Shown one piece after another: positions 1 to 8,472 of a stretch of 64,000 bases of DNA. Under the pieces are notes generated by a model. It worked only from the letters and a program-made list of their open reading frames with translations. It searched no databases and was not told where the DNA came from. Every line of letters starts with the position of its first letter. Positions within the stretch are counted from its first letter, which is position 1. Origin of the DNA: an uncultured Pelagibacteraceae bacterium. Its GTDB lineage: Bacteria > Pseudomonadota > Alphaproteobacteria > Pelagibacterales > Pelagibacteraceae. The stretch spans positions 1 through 64,000 of the forward strand of contig CACKFA010000001.1 of NCBI GenBank assembly GCA_902599335.1, given 5' to 3'. The position numbers and the translations under genes are program-made.

Positions 1-1927
1 ATAATATAAACAGTCTCACTGCATCAGCTCCATAATTTTCTATTATTATTTCTGGATCAATAGTATTCCTTTTTGATTTTGACATAGATTCTGAAGGTCC
101 AACTTTGATTTCATTAGTTTCGTCAGCTTTAAGGAATTTTTTACCATTAATTGTAATTAATTCGTCTGGACTTATCCAATTATTATTTTTGTCCTTATAT
201 GTTTCATGACAAACCATTCCTTGTGTAAATAGTCCAGCAAATGGCTCTTTAATTTCAAAATTCTTATTTTGATGTGAAAGTGCATGCATAAAAAACCTAG
301 AATATAATAAGTGCAAAATTGCATGTTCTACGCCACCAATATATTGGTCAACAGGCATCCAGTATTTTATTTCTTCATCTTTGAAACCATAGCTATTGTT
401 CTTCGGAGAGCAAAATCTCAGAAAATACCATGAAGAGTCAACAAAAGTATCAAGAGTATCAGTTTCTCTTCTATATTTTTTTCCATCAATTTTTATGTTT
501 TTCCAATCTTCAATTTCATCTAAAGGATTTCCTTTGGAATTGAATTTACTTACTTCTGGTAACTTTACTGGAAGCATATCTCTTGGAATTTTAATTGGAT
601 TGTTATTTTCATCGTACGCTATGGGTATAGGACAGCCCCAGTATCTTTGCCTCGAAATACCCCAATCCTTTAATCTAAAATTGGTTTTTTTTTGACCTAT
701 ATTTTCTTTTTCAAGGAATTCGATTGTTTTTGGAATTGATTCTTCTGGTACTCTTAAATTATTTAAAAATTTAGAATTAAAAAGATATCCTGACTCGGTA
801 TAAGCTTTATTTTTAATTTTGATACTTTTATTTTTTTCTGGTGTAACAACTGGAATAACTTCCAAATTATACTTCGATGCAAATTCTAAGTCTCTCTGGT
901 CATGCGCAGGACATCCAAATACAGCCCCTAAACCGTAATCCATTAACACAAAGTTTGCAAAGTAAACTGGAACTTTTTTTGTTTCATCTAAAGGGTTGAT
1001 CGCTAAGAGATCAGTTTTAAATCCTAATTTTTCAGCAGCTGCGATAGACTCTTCTGTTGTCCCTGTTTTAGAACATTCTTTTTTAAATTTAATAAAATCT
1101 TGATTACTAGAAAAAAAATTTGAAATTGGATGATCAATAGAAACTGCAAGAAAAGACATTCCAAACAAAGTATCTGGCCTAGTTGTGTAGCATTTAATTT
1201 CATCTATATCTTTGTTGGATTCAATTTTAAATTTGACCTCACAACCATAAGATTTACCTATCCAATTTTTTTGCATTACTTTTACTTTTTTTGGCCAATT
1301 ATCTAGATTTTCTAGGCCATCTAATAAATCTTTGGAAAATTTAGTTATATTAAAGAACCATTGATTGAGTTTTTTTCTCTCAACAATAGCTCCAGACCTC
1401 CAACCTTTGCCGTCTATAACTTGTTCGTTAGCAAGCACAGTTTCATCAACAGGATCCCAATTTACATAATTTTCTTTTCTGTAAACTAATCCTTTGTCAT
1501 AAAGTTCTAAGAAAAACTCTTGTTGATGTTTATAATAATCTGAAGAACAAGTTGATATTTCCCTATCCCAATCTATTGATAAACCAAGTCTTTTTAGCTG
1601 TTTTTTCATTGTAGAAATATTCTTTTCTGTCCAGGTCTTTGGATCTAAATTATTTTGTCTTGCAGCGTTTTCTGCTGGCATGCCAAATGAGTCCCAACCC
1701 ATCGGATGTAAAACATTGTAGCCTTGAAGTATTTTAAACCGTGCTAAAACATCCCCTATAGTGTAATTCCTAACATGACCCATATGGATTTTCCCAGATG
1801 GATACGGAAACATTTCCAAACAATAAAATTTTTTTTTATTTTTATTTATCTTTGAGGAGAAAACATTATTTTTTTCCCAGAATTTCTGCCATTTTTCTTC
1901 AACAGTTTTGAAATTATATCTATCCAC
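1..1927 (-). CDS. leuS: leucine--tRNA ligase (partial, 3' end outside window)
   Basis: Charges tRNA-Leu with leucine in the cytoplasm. The reverse-strand reading is open for about 642 codons and runs off the left edge, so it is absent from the ORF track. Read from the DNA it has the class I HIGH-type motif ([11 protein letters not shown]) near residue 40, the CP1 editing domain in the middle, and the SMSKSKRN (KMSKS) loop near the window edge; the tRNA-binding C-terminal domain is therefore missing from view. I chose the GTG at 1925-1927 ([14 protein letters not shown]); a TTG nine bases upstream is possible. DUF3576 lies 30 bp upstream on the same strand, as is common in alphaproteobacteria. 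The same window carries tRNA-Leu(CAA), one of its substrates. Confidence 0.95.
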   Translation of the reverse strand, partial: MDRYNFKTVEEKWQKFWEKNNVFSSKINKNKKKFYCLEMFPYPSGKIHMGHVRNYTIGDVLARFKILQGYNVLHPMGWDSFGMPAENAARQNNLDPKTWTEKNISTMKKQLKRLGLSIDWDREISTCSSDYYKHQQEFFLELYDKGLVYRKENYVNWDPVDETVLANEQVIDGKGWRSGAIVERKKLNQWFFNITKFSKDLLDGLENLDNWPKKVKVMQKNWIGKSYGCEVKFKIESNKDIDEIKCYTTRPDTLFGMSFLAVSIDHPISNFFSSNQDFIKFKKECSKTGTTEESIAAAEKLGFKTDLLAINPLDETKKVPVYFANFVLMDYGLGAVFGCPAHDQRDLEFASKYNLEVIPVVTPEKNKSIKIKNKAYTESGYLFNSKFLNNLRVPEESIPKTIEFLEKENIGQKKTNFRLKDWGISRQRYWGCPIPIAYDENNNPIKIPRDMLPVKLPEVSKFNSKGNPLDEIEDWKNIKIDGKKYRRETDTLDTFVDSSWYFLRFCSPKNNSYGFKDEEIKYWMPVDQYIGGVEHAILHLLYSRFFMHALSHQNKNFEIKEPFAGLFTQGMVCHETYKDKNNNWISPDELITINGKKFLKADETNEIKVGPSESMSKSKRNTIDPEIIIENYGADAVRLFIL

Positions 1928-1957
1928 AAAATGCAATTAAAAAAATATTAAAAAATA

Positions 1958-2509
1958 TTAATATATTTTTCCTTCATAAGGTTTAAAATTTCTGTCTTTT
2001 TTTTCTACTTCGTATATTTTTGCAATTTTTAAAATCTTCTTTTTAAGTGTAGTATTTAATTCACCTGAACTTTCATAAATTTGGCAGTTATTAATATTAT
2101 CACATTTTTTTGTAAAAATTTTTATATTTATTGCATCTGATCTAACTTCGTTGGTTAAAAATCTTACAGAAATTTTTATACTCTCATTGTTGTCTTGTTC
2201 TGTTGAGTACCAATCTGTTATAATTAAACCCCCACTATAATTAACAGAAGCAAGTGGTAAAAAGTCTAAAACATCTAAGGAAGCTCTCCATAAAGGATTT
2301 GAGCTAGCAAATTCGTAATTTGTTCCTTTTTTTTTTAATTTATCGTTTAATCTAAATCCTCTACCTTCCTCTAGGTTTTTTTTAACTCTTTTTTCAGGTT
2401 CAGGCGGAAACTTTCTTGCATCAACCGAGTTGAATGGCGCACAAGAGTTTAATAAAAATGTTATAAAACCTATAAAAAATGCTATATTTATTAGTTTTTT
2501 TGAAATCAT
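1958..2509 (-). CDS. DUF3576 family lipoprotein
   Basis: 183 residues. The N-terminus has a lysine pair, a hydrophobic stretch and a lipobox-like LLNSC at about residues 19-23, so it is probably a lipoprotein. The body has SSNPLWRASLDVLDFLPLAS and GGLIITDWYS, which I recognise as the DUF3576 family that sits directly upstream of leuS in many alphaproteobacteria. Molecular function is unknown; the location suggests an envelope role. It reads away from the porin and probably shares a transcript with leuS. Confidence 0.8.
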   Translation of the reverse strand: MISKKLINIAFFIGFITFLLNSCAPFNSVDARKFPPEPEKRVKKNLEEGRGFRLNDKLKKKGTNYEFASSNPLWRASLDVLDFLPLASVNYSGGLIITDWYSTEQDNNESIKISVRFLTNEVRSDAINIKIFTKKCDNINNCQIYESSGELNTTLKKKILKIAKIYEVEKKDRNFKPYEGKIY

Positions 2510-2593
2510 TGCAATTTAATGCCTGTAATATTAATTTTCATAAAGATATAATTTAAAAACTCCAAAAAATATAGTAAATTCAACACTAATTAG

Positions 2594-2618
2594 ATGTTGC
2601 AAAAATGCAACATTTTTT
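2594..2618 (+). terminator. terminator-like hairpin in the porin leader region
   Basis: A perfect 8-bp stem (ATGTTGCA / TGCAACAT) with an AAAA loop is followed directly by six T on the plus strand. No plus-strand gene precedes it, because DUF3576 upstream reads the other way. It could end a short leader or small RNA made from the intergenic region, or attenuate porin transcription. On the minus strand no U-tract follows the stem. Confidence 0.55.
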
Positions 2619-2724
2619 CTTAAATTTTTTAAAAATTATTCAAATATGGGTAAACACCCTAAAATTCCAATATATAGGCTCTGTTTATTATTAATAATAA
2701 CAATTACAAAAAGGAGTAATTAAT

Positions 2725-3672
2725 ATGAACAACTTTAAAAAAGTAGGGTTAACTGCATTAGCAGGTGCTCTAGTTTCTTTCTCTGCTAACGCAGTAGAAA
2801 TGTCAGTATCTGGTGGTGCATCTATCGGATTTACTGGTGAAGAAAAAGTAGACACTGGTAACGGTTGGTCTATGAACGACGGATTAACATTTACAGGGTC
2901 TGGAGAATTGGACAATGGTTTTAATGTTACTGTTAAACAAATAATCGATTCAAGTGATGGTGCTGTAGGTGCTATTATGGATACTAGAATCCTAACTATT
3001 GATATGGGTGATACTGGTACTTTAACTTTCTCTGGTACAGGTGGAAGTTCAGTACTTAACGCAATCGATGACGTAACTCCAACGGCTTACGAAGAGTCTT
3101 GGGATATCGTAACAGGCGCAAGTGCAATTCCTGGCGGTGTAGGTGGTGATAATATGTTCCACTATTCGAACTCATCTTTAATGGATGGTGTTACTTTAGC
3201 GGCTGCATACGTTCCATCAAACAAAGCTACTGTAGTTGAGAGTTCTTCTGACTACGGTATTACTTACACAGGTATCGATGGTTTAACTATTGGTGCAGCA
3301 ACTGGTGAAAACAATGCTACAGCGAGTGCATCAGTTGACATAACTAACATGTACGTGAAGTATGCAATGGACGCTTTCACAGTTGGTTACCAAACATCAG
3401 AATCAGACTCAGAAACAACAAATGCTGACAAAGACTTTACAGCTTTTGGTATTTCTTACGCTATGAGCGATGAAATGTCTGTGTCTTACAACCAATCATC
3501 TATTGATTATGAAAACTCTACGTTAGCAGATCAAGACTCTATGGGTCTATCTGTATCTTACGTAATGGGTTCTATGACTTTAAAAGCAGCTCATAACACA
3601 GTAGATAACGTTGCAGGTTCACAAACTGCTGACAGATCAGCTTATGATCTAAGTTTAGCGTTTGCATTCTAA
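2725..3672 (+). CDS. outer-membrane porin (gram-negative porin family)
   Basis: 315 residues with a cleavable signal peptide (KKVGLTALAGALVSFSANA, cut before VEMSVSG). The rest is rich in G, S, T, D and alternating aromatic/hydrophobic strands, ending in SLAFAF with a terminal Phe, the usual outer-membrane beta-barrel sorting signal. It is expected to form a trimeric diffusion channel in the outer membrane. A strong Shine-Dalgarno (AAAAAGGAG) precedes the ATG by a few bases. The gene uses more G/C-ending codons than its neighbours, which fits very high expression rather than transfer. It stands alone, with a leader hairpin upstream and a terminator downstream. Substrate specificity cannot be read from the sequence. 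Confidence 0.85.
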   Translation: MNNFKKVGLTALAGALVSFSANAVEMSVSGGASIGFTGEEKVDTGNGWSMNDGLTFTGSGELDNGFNVTVKQIIDSSDGAVGAIMDTRILTIDMGDTGTLTFSGTGGSSVLNAIDDVTPTAYEESWDIVTGASAIPGGVGGDNMFHYSNSSLMDGVTLAAAYVPSNKATVVESSSDYGITYTGIDGLTIGAATGENNATASASVDITNMYVKYAMDAFTVGYQTSESDSETTNADKDFTAFGISYAMSDEMSVSYNQSSIDYENSTLADQDSMGLSVSYVMGSMTLKAAHNTVDNVAGSQTADRSAYDLSLAFAF

Positions 3673-3693
3673 TATAATTAGAATTTAGACTTT

Positions 3694-3724
3694 AAAAGGG
3701 CCCCTTTTTAGGGGCCTTTTTTTT
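3694..3724 (+). terminator. Rho-independent terminator of the porin gene
   Basis: AAAAGGGCCCC, loop TTTTTA, then GGGGCC followed by eight T. The stem is about 10 bp with one bulged G and is among the most GC-rich stretches locally. It lies 22 bp after the porin stop. Its U-tract overlaps the last two bases of the convergent ThiE-like gene. Confidence 0.85.
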
Positions 3725-4241
3725 ATTCAAAAAAAGATATTCCTGCAAATTCAGATTTTTTTAATAGAGAAAGTTTTTTTATATTTTGTTTCGAAATTCC
3801 GCCGAGCACAACAATCTTATTTTTGGTAAGTTTAGAAAGTAATTTAAATTTATTTATCCCTAGAAAATTTTTATTTTTTTTAAATAGTGAAGATAAAAAA
3901 ATTTTCCTAACATTTTGAATTTCTTTAGTCCTAATTTCTCTGAGATTGTGAGCTGATCCAATAATTCTGAAGTTTTTTTTATAAGAGTAGGCTAAATGTT
4001 TTAAACTTTTGTTAAAAGAAGGGATATAAGCACCGTCTAGATCAAGTTTAATTGCTAACTTGATGTTATTTGATAGATAAAACCTTAGTGACTTTTTTTT
4101 ACAATATTTCTTAATTTTCAAAATAAGAGTTTGGTCAGGTGTTTTTGTTAAATAGTTTCTATAAATTATAACGGTTTGTTTATCTTGTTTATCTATATTA
4201 TTTGTGTCAAATTTATTAATAAAGTAATATTTTTTAATCAT
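3723..4241 (-). CDS. thiamine phosphate synthase / TenI-like protein
   Basis: About 172 residues from the ATG at 4239-4241 (the track's GTG start adds four residues). It resembles the ThiE/TenI TIM barrel: TVIIYRNY near the N-terminus, KLDLDGAYIPS and FRIIGSAHNLREI in the middle, and VVLGGISKQNIKKL plus FAGISFFE at the end, the phosphate-binding edge. Short for the family (usually 200 or more). ThiE joins HMP-PP and thiazole phosphate to make thiamine phosphate; whether this divergent copy still does so is an inference, and a TenI-like role is possible. It is divergent from yggS with only six bases between the two start codons. Confidence 0.65.
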   Translation of the reverse strand: MIKKYYFINKFDTNNIDKQDKQTVIIYRNYLTKTPDQTLILKIKKYCKKKSLRFYLSNNIKLAIKLDLDGAYIPSFNKSLKHLAYSYKKNFRIIGSAHNLREIRTKEIQNVRKIFLSSLFKKNKNFLGINKFKLLSKLTKNKIVVLGGISKQNIKKLSLLKKSEFAGISFFE

Positions 4242-4247
4242 AGCTAT

Positions 4248-4907
4248 ATGCACAATATTGTAAAAAACTTATTAGACATTGAAAATAATATCAAAGTCCA
4301 GATTAATAAATTAAATATTGCTAATCATACTAAAATTATTGCTGTATCTAAAACATTCAAAATAGACAAAATATTACCACTTATTGAGCATGGTCACATA
4401 AATTATGGTGAAAATAAAGTTCAAGAGGCTGTAGAAAAATGGACTGAGATTAAAAAAACTAATTCAAAGTTAAAATTACACATGATTGGAAAACTGCAAA
4501 CCAATAAAGTAAAGTATGCTGTTCAAATTTTTGATTACATTCATTCTGTAGATAGTCAAAAATTAGCAAAAAAAATTTCAGACGAACAAAATAAAATAAA
4601 TAAAAAAATAAAAATATTTCTGCAGGTTAACATTGGTAATGAGGGTCAAAAATCAGGAGTGAATAAAAGTCAAACAGGTCAACTAGCCTCCTATTGTAAA
4701 GAAATTGGTTTAGATTTGATTGGTTTAATGTGTATTCCTCCAATAAATTTTGATCCAGAAAGTTATTTTGAAGAGATGAATAAGTTGAATAAAGATCTTG
4801 GGTTTACAGAATTAAGTATGGGAATGTCCTCAGATTATCTCACTGCTGTCAAATATTTGTCAACATATGTTAGAGTTGGATCTAGTATCTTTGGTCAAAG
4901 ATCTTAA
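4248..4907 (+). CDS. YggS/PLPBP family pyridoxal-phosphate homeostasis protein
   Basis: 219 residues from the ATG at 4248; the track extends 24 residues upstream into the divergent gene. Fold type III PLP-binding barrel, with the PLP lysine in IIAVSKTF, then HINYGENKVQEA, LHMIGKLQTNK, HSVDSQKLA and the C-terminal LSMGMSSDYLTAV phosphate-binding loop and RVGSSIFG. The family binds PLP without known enzymatic activity and buffers vitamin B6 and amino-acid pools in the cytosol. It shares its TTAA stop tetranucleotide with the convergent L,D-transpeptidase gene. Confidence 0.92.
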   Translation: MHNIVKNLLDIENNIKVQINKLNIANHTKIIAVSKTFKIDKILPLIEHGHINYGENKVQEAVEKWTEIKKTNSKLKLHMIGKLQTNKVKYAVQIFDYIHSVDSQKLAKKISDEQNKINKKIKIFLQVNIGNEGQKSGVNKSQTGQLASYCKEIGLDLIGLMCIPPINFDPESYFEEMNKLNKDLGFTELSMGMSSDYLTAVKYLSTYVRVGSSIFGQRS

Positions 4908-5398
4908 AAGATTTTTATTTTTGAATTTTTTTTTATTAATTTCAGCATAATCAAAAAGTCTTTTTCCTTTAAAGCAATACATCCTGCCGTAGGCTTATAA
5001 TCTTTAGTCAGATGGATAAAAATACAACTACCTAGACCGGGAATAGGTTTTTCAAAGTTATATTTAATTGGAATAAGTAAATCATATTTATAATCTTTTC
5101 TTTTTAACTTTTCATGTTTGACTTTTTTTTTTATTTTGAAAAGTTTGTTATATTTTTTTGGGAAACGAATATCGTTAACCCAACCCATATTTTTTTTAAT
5201 TGATATACATTTTAATAAAGTTAATGGTTTTTTTATTCTATCTTTTCGCAAATATAGATTTTCAATTTCAAAGGTCCCCTTTGGTGTTTTTTTATCTCCC
5301 TCTTTCTTGCTTTTTGTAGAACCATTTTTTCCAATACAACACTTAAACTTAAATTCGCCTATTTGAAGAGTGTGTTTATTTTTTACTAAAATTGTCAT
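4904..5398 (-). CDS. L,D-transpeptidase (YkuD) family protein
   Basis: 164 residues, essentially one YkuD domain. The active-site region reads CIFIHLTKDYKPTAGCIAL, matching the family's His ... (S/T)xGC(x) pattern with the catalytic Cys near residue 143. KKTPKGTFEIENLY is the usual upstream motif. No signal peptide is visible, as in other short alphaproteobacterial members, so export is unclear. Expected role is peptidoglycan cross-linking or cleavage. Its start overlaps the start of the divergent winged-helix gene by a few bases and its stop overlaps the yggS stop. Confidence 0.88.
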   Translation of the reverse strand: MTILVKNKHTLQIGEFKFKCCIGKNGSTKSKKEGDKKTPKGTFEIENLYLRKDRIKKPLTLLKCISIKKNMGWVNDIRFPKKYNKLFKIKKKVKHEKLKRKDYKYDLLIPIKYNFEKPIPGLGSCIFIHLTKDYKPTAGCIALKEKDFLIMLKLIKKNSKIKIF

Positions 5399-5973
5399 AT
5401 TCTCTTTCTGTGAGTGGTCAAAATTTAATAATATATAAGTTTAATGAATTATATCAAATTCTCGAAGAACTTGGTTTAGATTTGAATTTTAAGATTACTT
5501 ATACAGACAACGAGAATTATTTAAGTGATTCCATTAAAAATCTTAACAATTATTTAGTAATTTCAAATAAAAAATATTCAGCTATTGATAATCAATTTGT
5601 TTTAGATAACGGACCAATTAATATTTTTAAGCTACTTGAAAAGATAAATATTGAATTTTTAAAATTACAATTCAACAACCAGTCCAAGGTAAAAGTAAAT
5701 AATTATATCATAGACCTTAATTCTAGAGAGATGTTAACAAGAGATAATAAGCTTAAGTTGACTGAGAAAGAAATTAATACAATTACTTATTTATCTAAAT
5801 CAGACAAACCTGTTAGTATTCATGAACTGCAGGAAAAGGTTTGGAGTTATCAGTCTGATATAGAAACCCATACTGTTGAAACTCATATTTATCGATTAAG
5901 AAAAAAAATTTTAAATACATTTAATGATAAAGATTTCATAATTAGTGAAAAAAATGGCTATCAAATCAAATAA
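5392..5973 (+). CDS. winged-helix regulator, OmpR-type DNA-binding domain, degenerate receiver
   Basis: 193 residues from TTG at 5392; a GTG at 5410 would also work. Residues about 100-193 are a Trans_reg_C winged helix (KLTEKEINTITYL, THTVETHIYRLRKK, FIISEKNGYQI). The first 90 residues look like a shrunken receiver domain (LVISNK, FVLDNGPINIFKLLEKI) with no convincing acidic pocket or phosphoacceptor Asp, so it probably works without phosphorylation. It is divergent from the L,D-transpeptidase, an arrangement seen in other alphaproteobacteria, which suggests cell-envelope control. No histidine kinase is nearby. Its end overlaps the small ArfA-like gene. Confidence 0.78.
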   Translation: MSYSLSVSGQNLIIYKFNELYQILEELGLDLNFKITYTDNENYLSDSIKNLNNYLVISNKKYSAIDNQFVLDNGPINIFKLLEKINIEFLKLQFNNQSKVKVNNYIIDLNSREMLTRDNKLKLTEKEINTITYLSKSDKPVSIHELQEKVWSYQSDIETHTVETHIYRLRKKILNTFNDKDFIISEKNGYQIK

Positions 5974-6073
5974 GAAAAATCCTATGGCTAAAGATTTATT
6001 TACTAAAAAGTACAAACCAAAAATAGTTAAGCCTAAAAAAGGTAAGGGGAGTTTTAAAAGAAAGAAAACTTAA
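5954..6073 (+). CDS. ArfA-like alternative ribosome-rescue peptide
   Basis: A 39-residue basic protein absent from the ORF track. It reads MAIKSNKKNPMAKDLF, then KKYKPKIVKPKKGKGSFKR and KKT before TAA. The KDLF-KxR/K-V-KxKKGKGS(F/Y)xRK pattern is the core of ArfA, which helps release ribosomes stalled on mRNAs without a stop codon when tmRNA fails. The start overlaps the end of the winged-helix gene by 20 bp in another frame, so it is likely co-translated. ATG 5954 and ATG 5984 are both possible starts. It ends one base before the stop of the convergent pfkB-family gene. Family call is from the motif only. Confidence 0.65.
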   Translation: MAIKSNKKNPMAKDLFTKKYKPKIVKPKKGKGSFKRKKT

Positions 6074-6074
6074 G

Positions 6075-7004
6075 TTAAAGTCTTGCCCCAATTTGCTGTA
6101 TTACTTTAGATGACATCTCAGTACCTTTTTCGAGACACTCTTTAGTAGATAATTTGTTAATGTACCCATGTAAAAAACCAGCAGCAAAAAGATCACCTGC
6201 ACCTGTAAGATCAATAATTTTTAGATTTTTCTGTATATCACTTTCAATAACTTCATCACCATTAACTGCAACTGCTCCTTTTTCTCCTCTAGTTATAATT
6301 ACTAATTTATGGAGTTGTTTTGAAAAGCTTATAACTTCATTAAAATTTTTCGCTTCAATTAATGAGGTAATTTCTTGTTCATTAGCGAAGGTTATATCAA
6401 GTTTATTTTTAACTAGGTTTAAAAAATGAGGTTTGTGTCTATCCACACAAAATAAATCAGATAGTGACATAGCAACTTTGTTTGCATTATTTATAGCTTT
6501 GTCAAAGGCTTTCTTGGGCTCTCCTTCATCCCACAAATAACCCTCTAAAAATATTATTTCACTTTTTTTAATCGCATCTGAACTAACATCATTCTCGTTT
6601 ATTTTTCCTGCTGTTCCTAGAAAAGTACACATTGTTCTTTCTGAGTCTGGTGTTACCAATATTAAACACGTTCCAGTTGGTAATTCTTCTTTTTTTTTTG
6701 AATAAAAGTATTCTACATTTTCTTTTTTTAAACCTTCCTCGTACTTGCTCCCAAATTCATCATCAGAGACCTTACCTATAAATCCAACTTTATCACCAAG
6801 TTGTGATAATCCAACTATAGAGTTTGCTACTGAACCTCCAGAAACTGTTTTTTCGATTTTAAGATTTGTTAATAAATTATGGAATTCACTTTGATCAAAA
6901 AATAATTTCATAGTACTTTTTGTGAGATTATTTTTCATAATAAAGCTGTCATCAACTTTACAAATGACATCCACAATTGCATTTCCTATTCCTAAAACTT
7001 TCAT
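6075..7004 (-). CDS. PfkB-family kinase, adenosine kinase-like
   Basis: 309 residues. Both PfkB signatures are visible: TVSGGSVANSIVGLSQLG near residues 53-70 and the C-terminal IIDLTGAGDLFAAGFL with the catalytic Asp (GAGD). GNAIVDVI at the start and SGGSVANS are typical of the alphaproteobacterial adenosine/inosine kinase group within ribokinases. It would phosphorylate adenosine to AMP (purine salvage), though another sugar or nucleoside substrate cannot be excluded. It follows nth with one base between stop and start, so it is likely the last gene of the dnaJ-side transcript. Confidence 0.85.
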   Translation of the reverse strand: MKVLGIGNAIVDVICKVDDSFIMKNNLTKSTMKLFFDQSEFHNLLTNLKIEKTVSGGSVANSIVGLSQLGDKVGFIGKVSDDEFGSKYEEGLKKENVEYFYSKKKEELPTGTCLILVTPDSERTMCTFLGTAGKINENDVSSDAIKKSEIIFLEGYLWDEGEPKKAFDKAINNANKVAMSLSDLFCVDRHKPHFLNLVKNKLDITFANEQEITSLIEAKNFNEVISFSKQLHKLVIITRGEKGAVAVNGDEVIESDIQKNLKIIDLTGAGDLFAAGFLHGYINKLSTKECLEKGTEMSSKVIQQIGARL

Positions 7005-7005
7005 A

Positions 7006-7659
7006 TTAAGCTTTTTTGGTAATAACAGTTTTTTTTCTATTTGGGTAGCAAGTAGTGCATATTTTGCATTTTAAACCATAACAATCTCTTGCTTTACAAT
7101 ATTCTCTACCATAAAAAATTATTTGTAAATGAAGTTTAGACCATGTTTTTTTAGGAAATATTCTTTTTAAATCTTTTTCAGTTTGAACTACATTTTTCCC
7201 ACTTGTTAAACCCCATCTTTGCGCAAGTCTATGAATATGAGTATCAACCGCAAAAGCTGGATATCCAAAGCCTTGAGACATTACTACGCTTGCTGTTTTG
7301 TGTCCTACACCAGGTAATTTTTCAAGTTCTTCAAAGGTTTTAGGAACTTTACCTTTGTGTTTTTCTAACAATTGCTTTGACATTAAGTAAATGCTCTTAG
7401 CTTTAACTCTAAAAATACCAATTTTTTTAATTAATTTTTCAATCTTTTTTCTTCCTAATTTTACAAAGTGTTCTGGTTTATGGTATTTAGGATAGATATC
7501 TTTTGTTACATTATTAACATTAACATCAGTGCATTGTGCAGAAAGTAGCACGGAAATTAAAAGTGTGAAAGTATTTTTACTTTTTAGAGGAACAGGTGCC
7601 TTAGGATAAATTTTATTTAGAATTTTAATTATGATTTTTGCTTTTTGTTTTTCATTCAT
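7006..7659 (-). CDS. nth: endonuclease III (DNA glycosylase/AP lyase)
   Basis: 217 residues. Helix-hairpin-helix LPGVGHKTASVV with the catalytic Lys, then FAVDTHIHRLAQRWGL with the catalytic Asp. It removes oxidised pyrimidines and cuts abasic sites in base excision repair. The C-terminal Cys cluster (EYCKARDCYGLKCKICTTC) is present but is spaced C-x4-C-x4-C-x2-C-x2-C rather than the usual C-x6-C-x2-C-x5-C for the 4Fe-4S cluster. The start overlaps the dapB stop by one base (TAATG), indicating translational coupling. Confidence 0.93.
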   Translation of the reverse strand: MNEKQKAKIIIKILNKIYPKAPVPLKSKNTFTLLISVLLSAQCTDVNVNNVTKDIYPKYHKPEHFVKLGRKKIEKLIKKIGIFRVKAKSIYLMSKQLLEKHKGKVPKTFEELEKLPGVGHKTASVVMSQGFGYPAFAVDTHIHRLAQRWGLTSGKNVVQTEKDLKRIFPKKTWSKLHLQIIFYGREYCKARDCYGLKCKICTTCYPNRKKTVITKKA

Positions 7660-8435
7660 TATGAAAAGTTAAGCAAATCTCTCATAGAATATAAGCCTGG
7701 TTTTTTTTTCATCAACCACTTAGAGGCAGTTAAAGCTCCATCTGAGTAAAGTGCTCTATCAAAAGCCTCATGGTTTAATGTAATTATTTCTTTTCCACTC
7801 GAGAATTTTACTTCATGTTCACCAATAATTTCACCTTTTCTTATTGAGTTAAAATTAATTTTTTTTCCATAAGGGAATGATTTTTTATTTAAGAATTTTT
7901 TACCAATTAAATTATATAAATTTTTATTTTTTCCATCCGCTATTCCTTTTCCAAGCATTAAGGCGGTACCTGATGGATAATCTTTTTTATGTTTGTGATG
8001 TACCTCAAATATTTTGCTCAAATATTCATCATTTAGTGATTTTGATGCAATTTCTGTTAAATACATTAATAAATTTACACCTAAGCTCATGTTACCCGCT
8101 TTTAGAATAGGTATTTTTTTTGAATATGTTTTAATTTGATTTTCTTGGCTTCTAGTAAATCCTGTAGTACCAATTACTACTTTTTTCTTAAATTTTGATG
8201 CTATTTTGAGAATTTCAAGAGTGCAATTTGGTACCGTGAAGTCAATAATCACATCAGTTTTTTTAAAAGCTTTGTCAGAATTTAATTCGGGTTTAACCCC
8301 ATTAAATTTTTTATTTATTAATCTATTTTCTGTAAGTGTAACTAGTTTAAAATTTTTATTCTTCTTTGAAGACTTAATTAATTGCTGACCCATCCTACCC
8401 ATACATCCAGAGATCGCTAAATTAATTTTTTTCAT
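7659..8435 (-). CDS. dapB: 4-hydroxy-tetrahydrodipicolinate reductase
   Basis: 258 residues. N-terminal Rossmann motif (ISGCMGRMGQQLI), VIDFTVPNC and VVIGTTGF for NAD(P) binding, then the catalytic EVHHKHKKDYPSGTAL. It catalyses the second dedicated step from aspartate semialdehyde to diaminopimelate and lysine; lysA for the last step is at 53.7 kb. DapB commonly follows dnaJ in this lineage; here a broken FkbM gene is in between. Confidence 0.96.
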   Translation of the reverse strand: MKKINLAISGCMGRMGQQLIKSSKKNKNFKLVTLTENRLINKKFNGVKPELNSDKAFKKTDVIIDFTVPNCTLEILKIASKFKKKVVIGTTGFTRSQENQIKTYSKKIPILKAGNMSLGVNLLMYLTEIASKSLNDEYLSKIFEVHHKHKKDYPSGTALMLGKGIADGKNKNLYNLIGKKFLNKKSFPYGKKINFNSIRKGEIIGEHEVKFSSGKEIITLNHEAFDRALYSDGALTASKWLMKKKPGLYSMRDLLNFS

Positions 8436-8472
8436 TTTATAATATTTTAAAATAGTATTTTTATAATTACTA

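Noticed and set aside
396-695. 99-residue plus-strand ORF
   Set aside because: It lies wholly antisense to leuS, which has clear class I synthetase motifs; no family signature or ribosome site.
2655-2675. GGGTAAACACCC mini-hairpin before the porin
   Set aside because: Four-base stem only; not distinguishable from chance.
2691-2915. 74-residue minus-strand ORF over the porin start
   Set aside because: Antisense shadow of the porin signal-peptide region; Pro/Ser-rich product arises from the reverse of porin codons.
5118-5366. 82-residue Phe-rich ORF
   Set aside because: Shadow of the L,D-transpeptidase gene; the hydrophobic look comes from antisense poly-A lysine codons.
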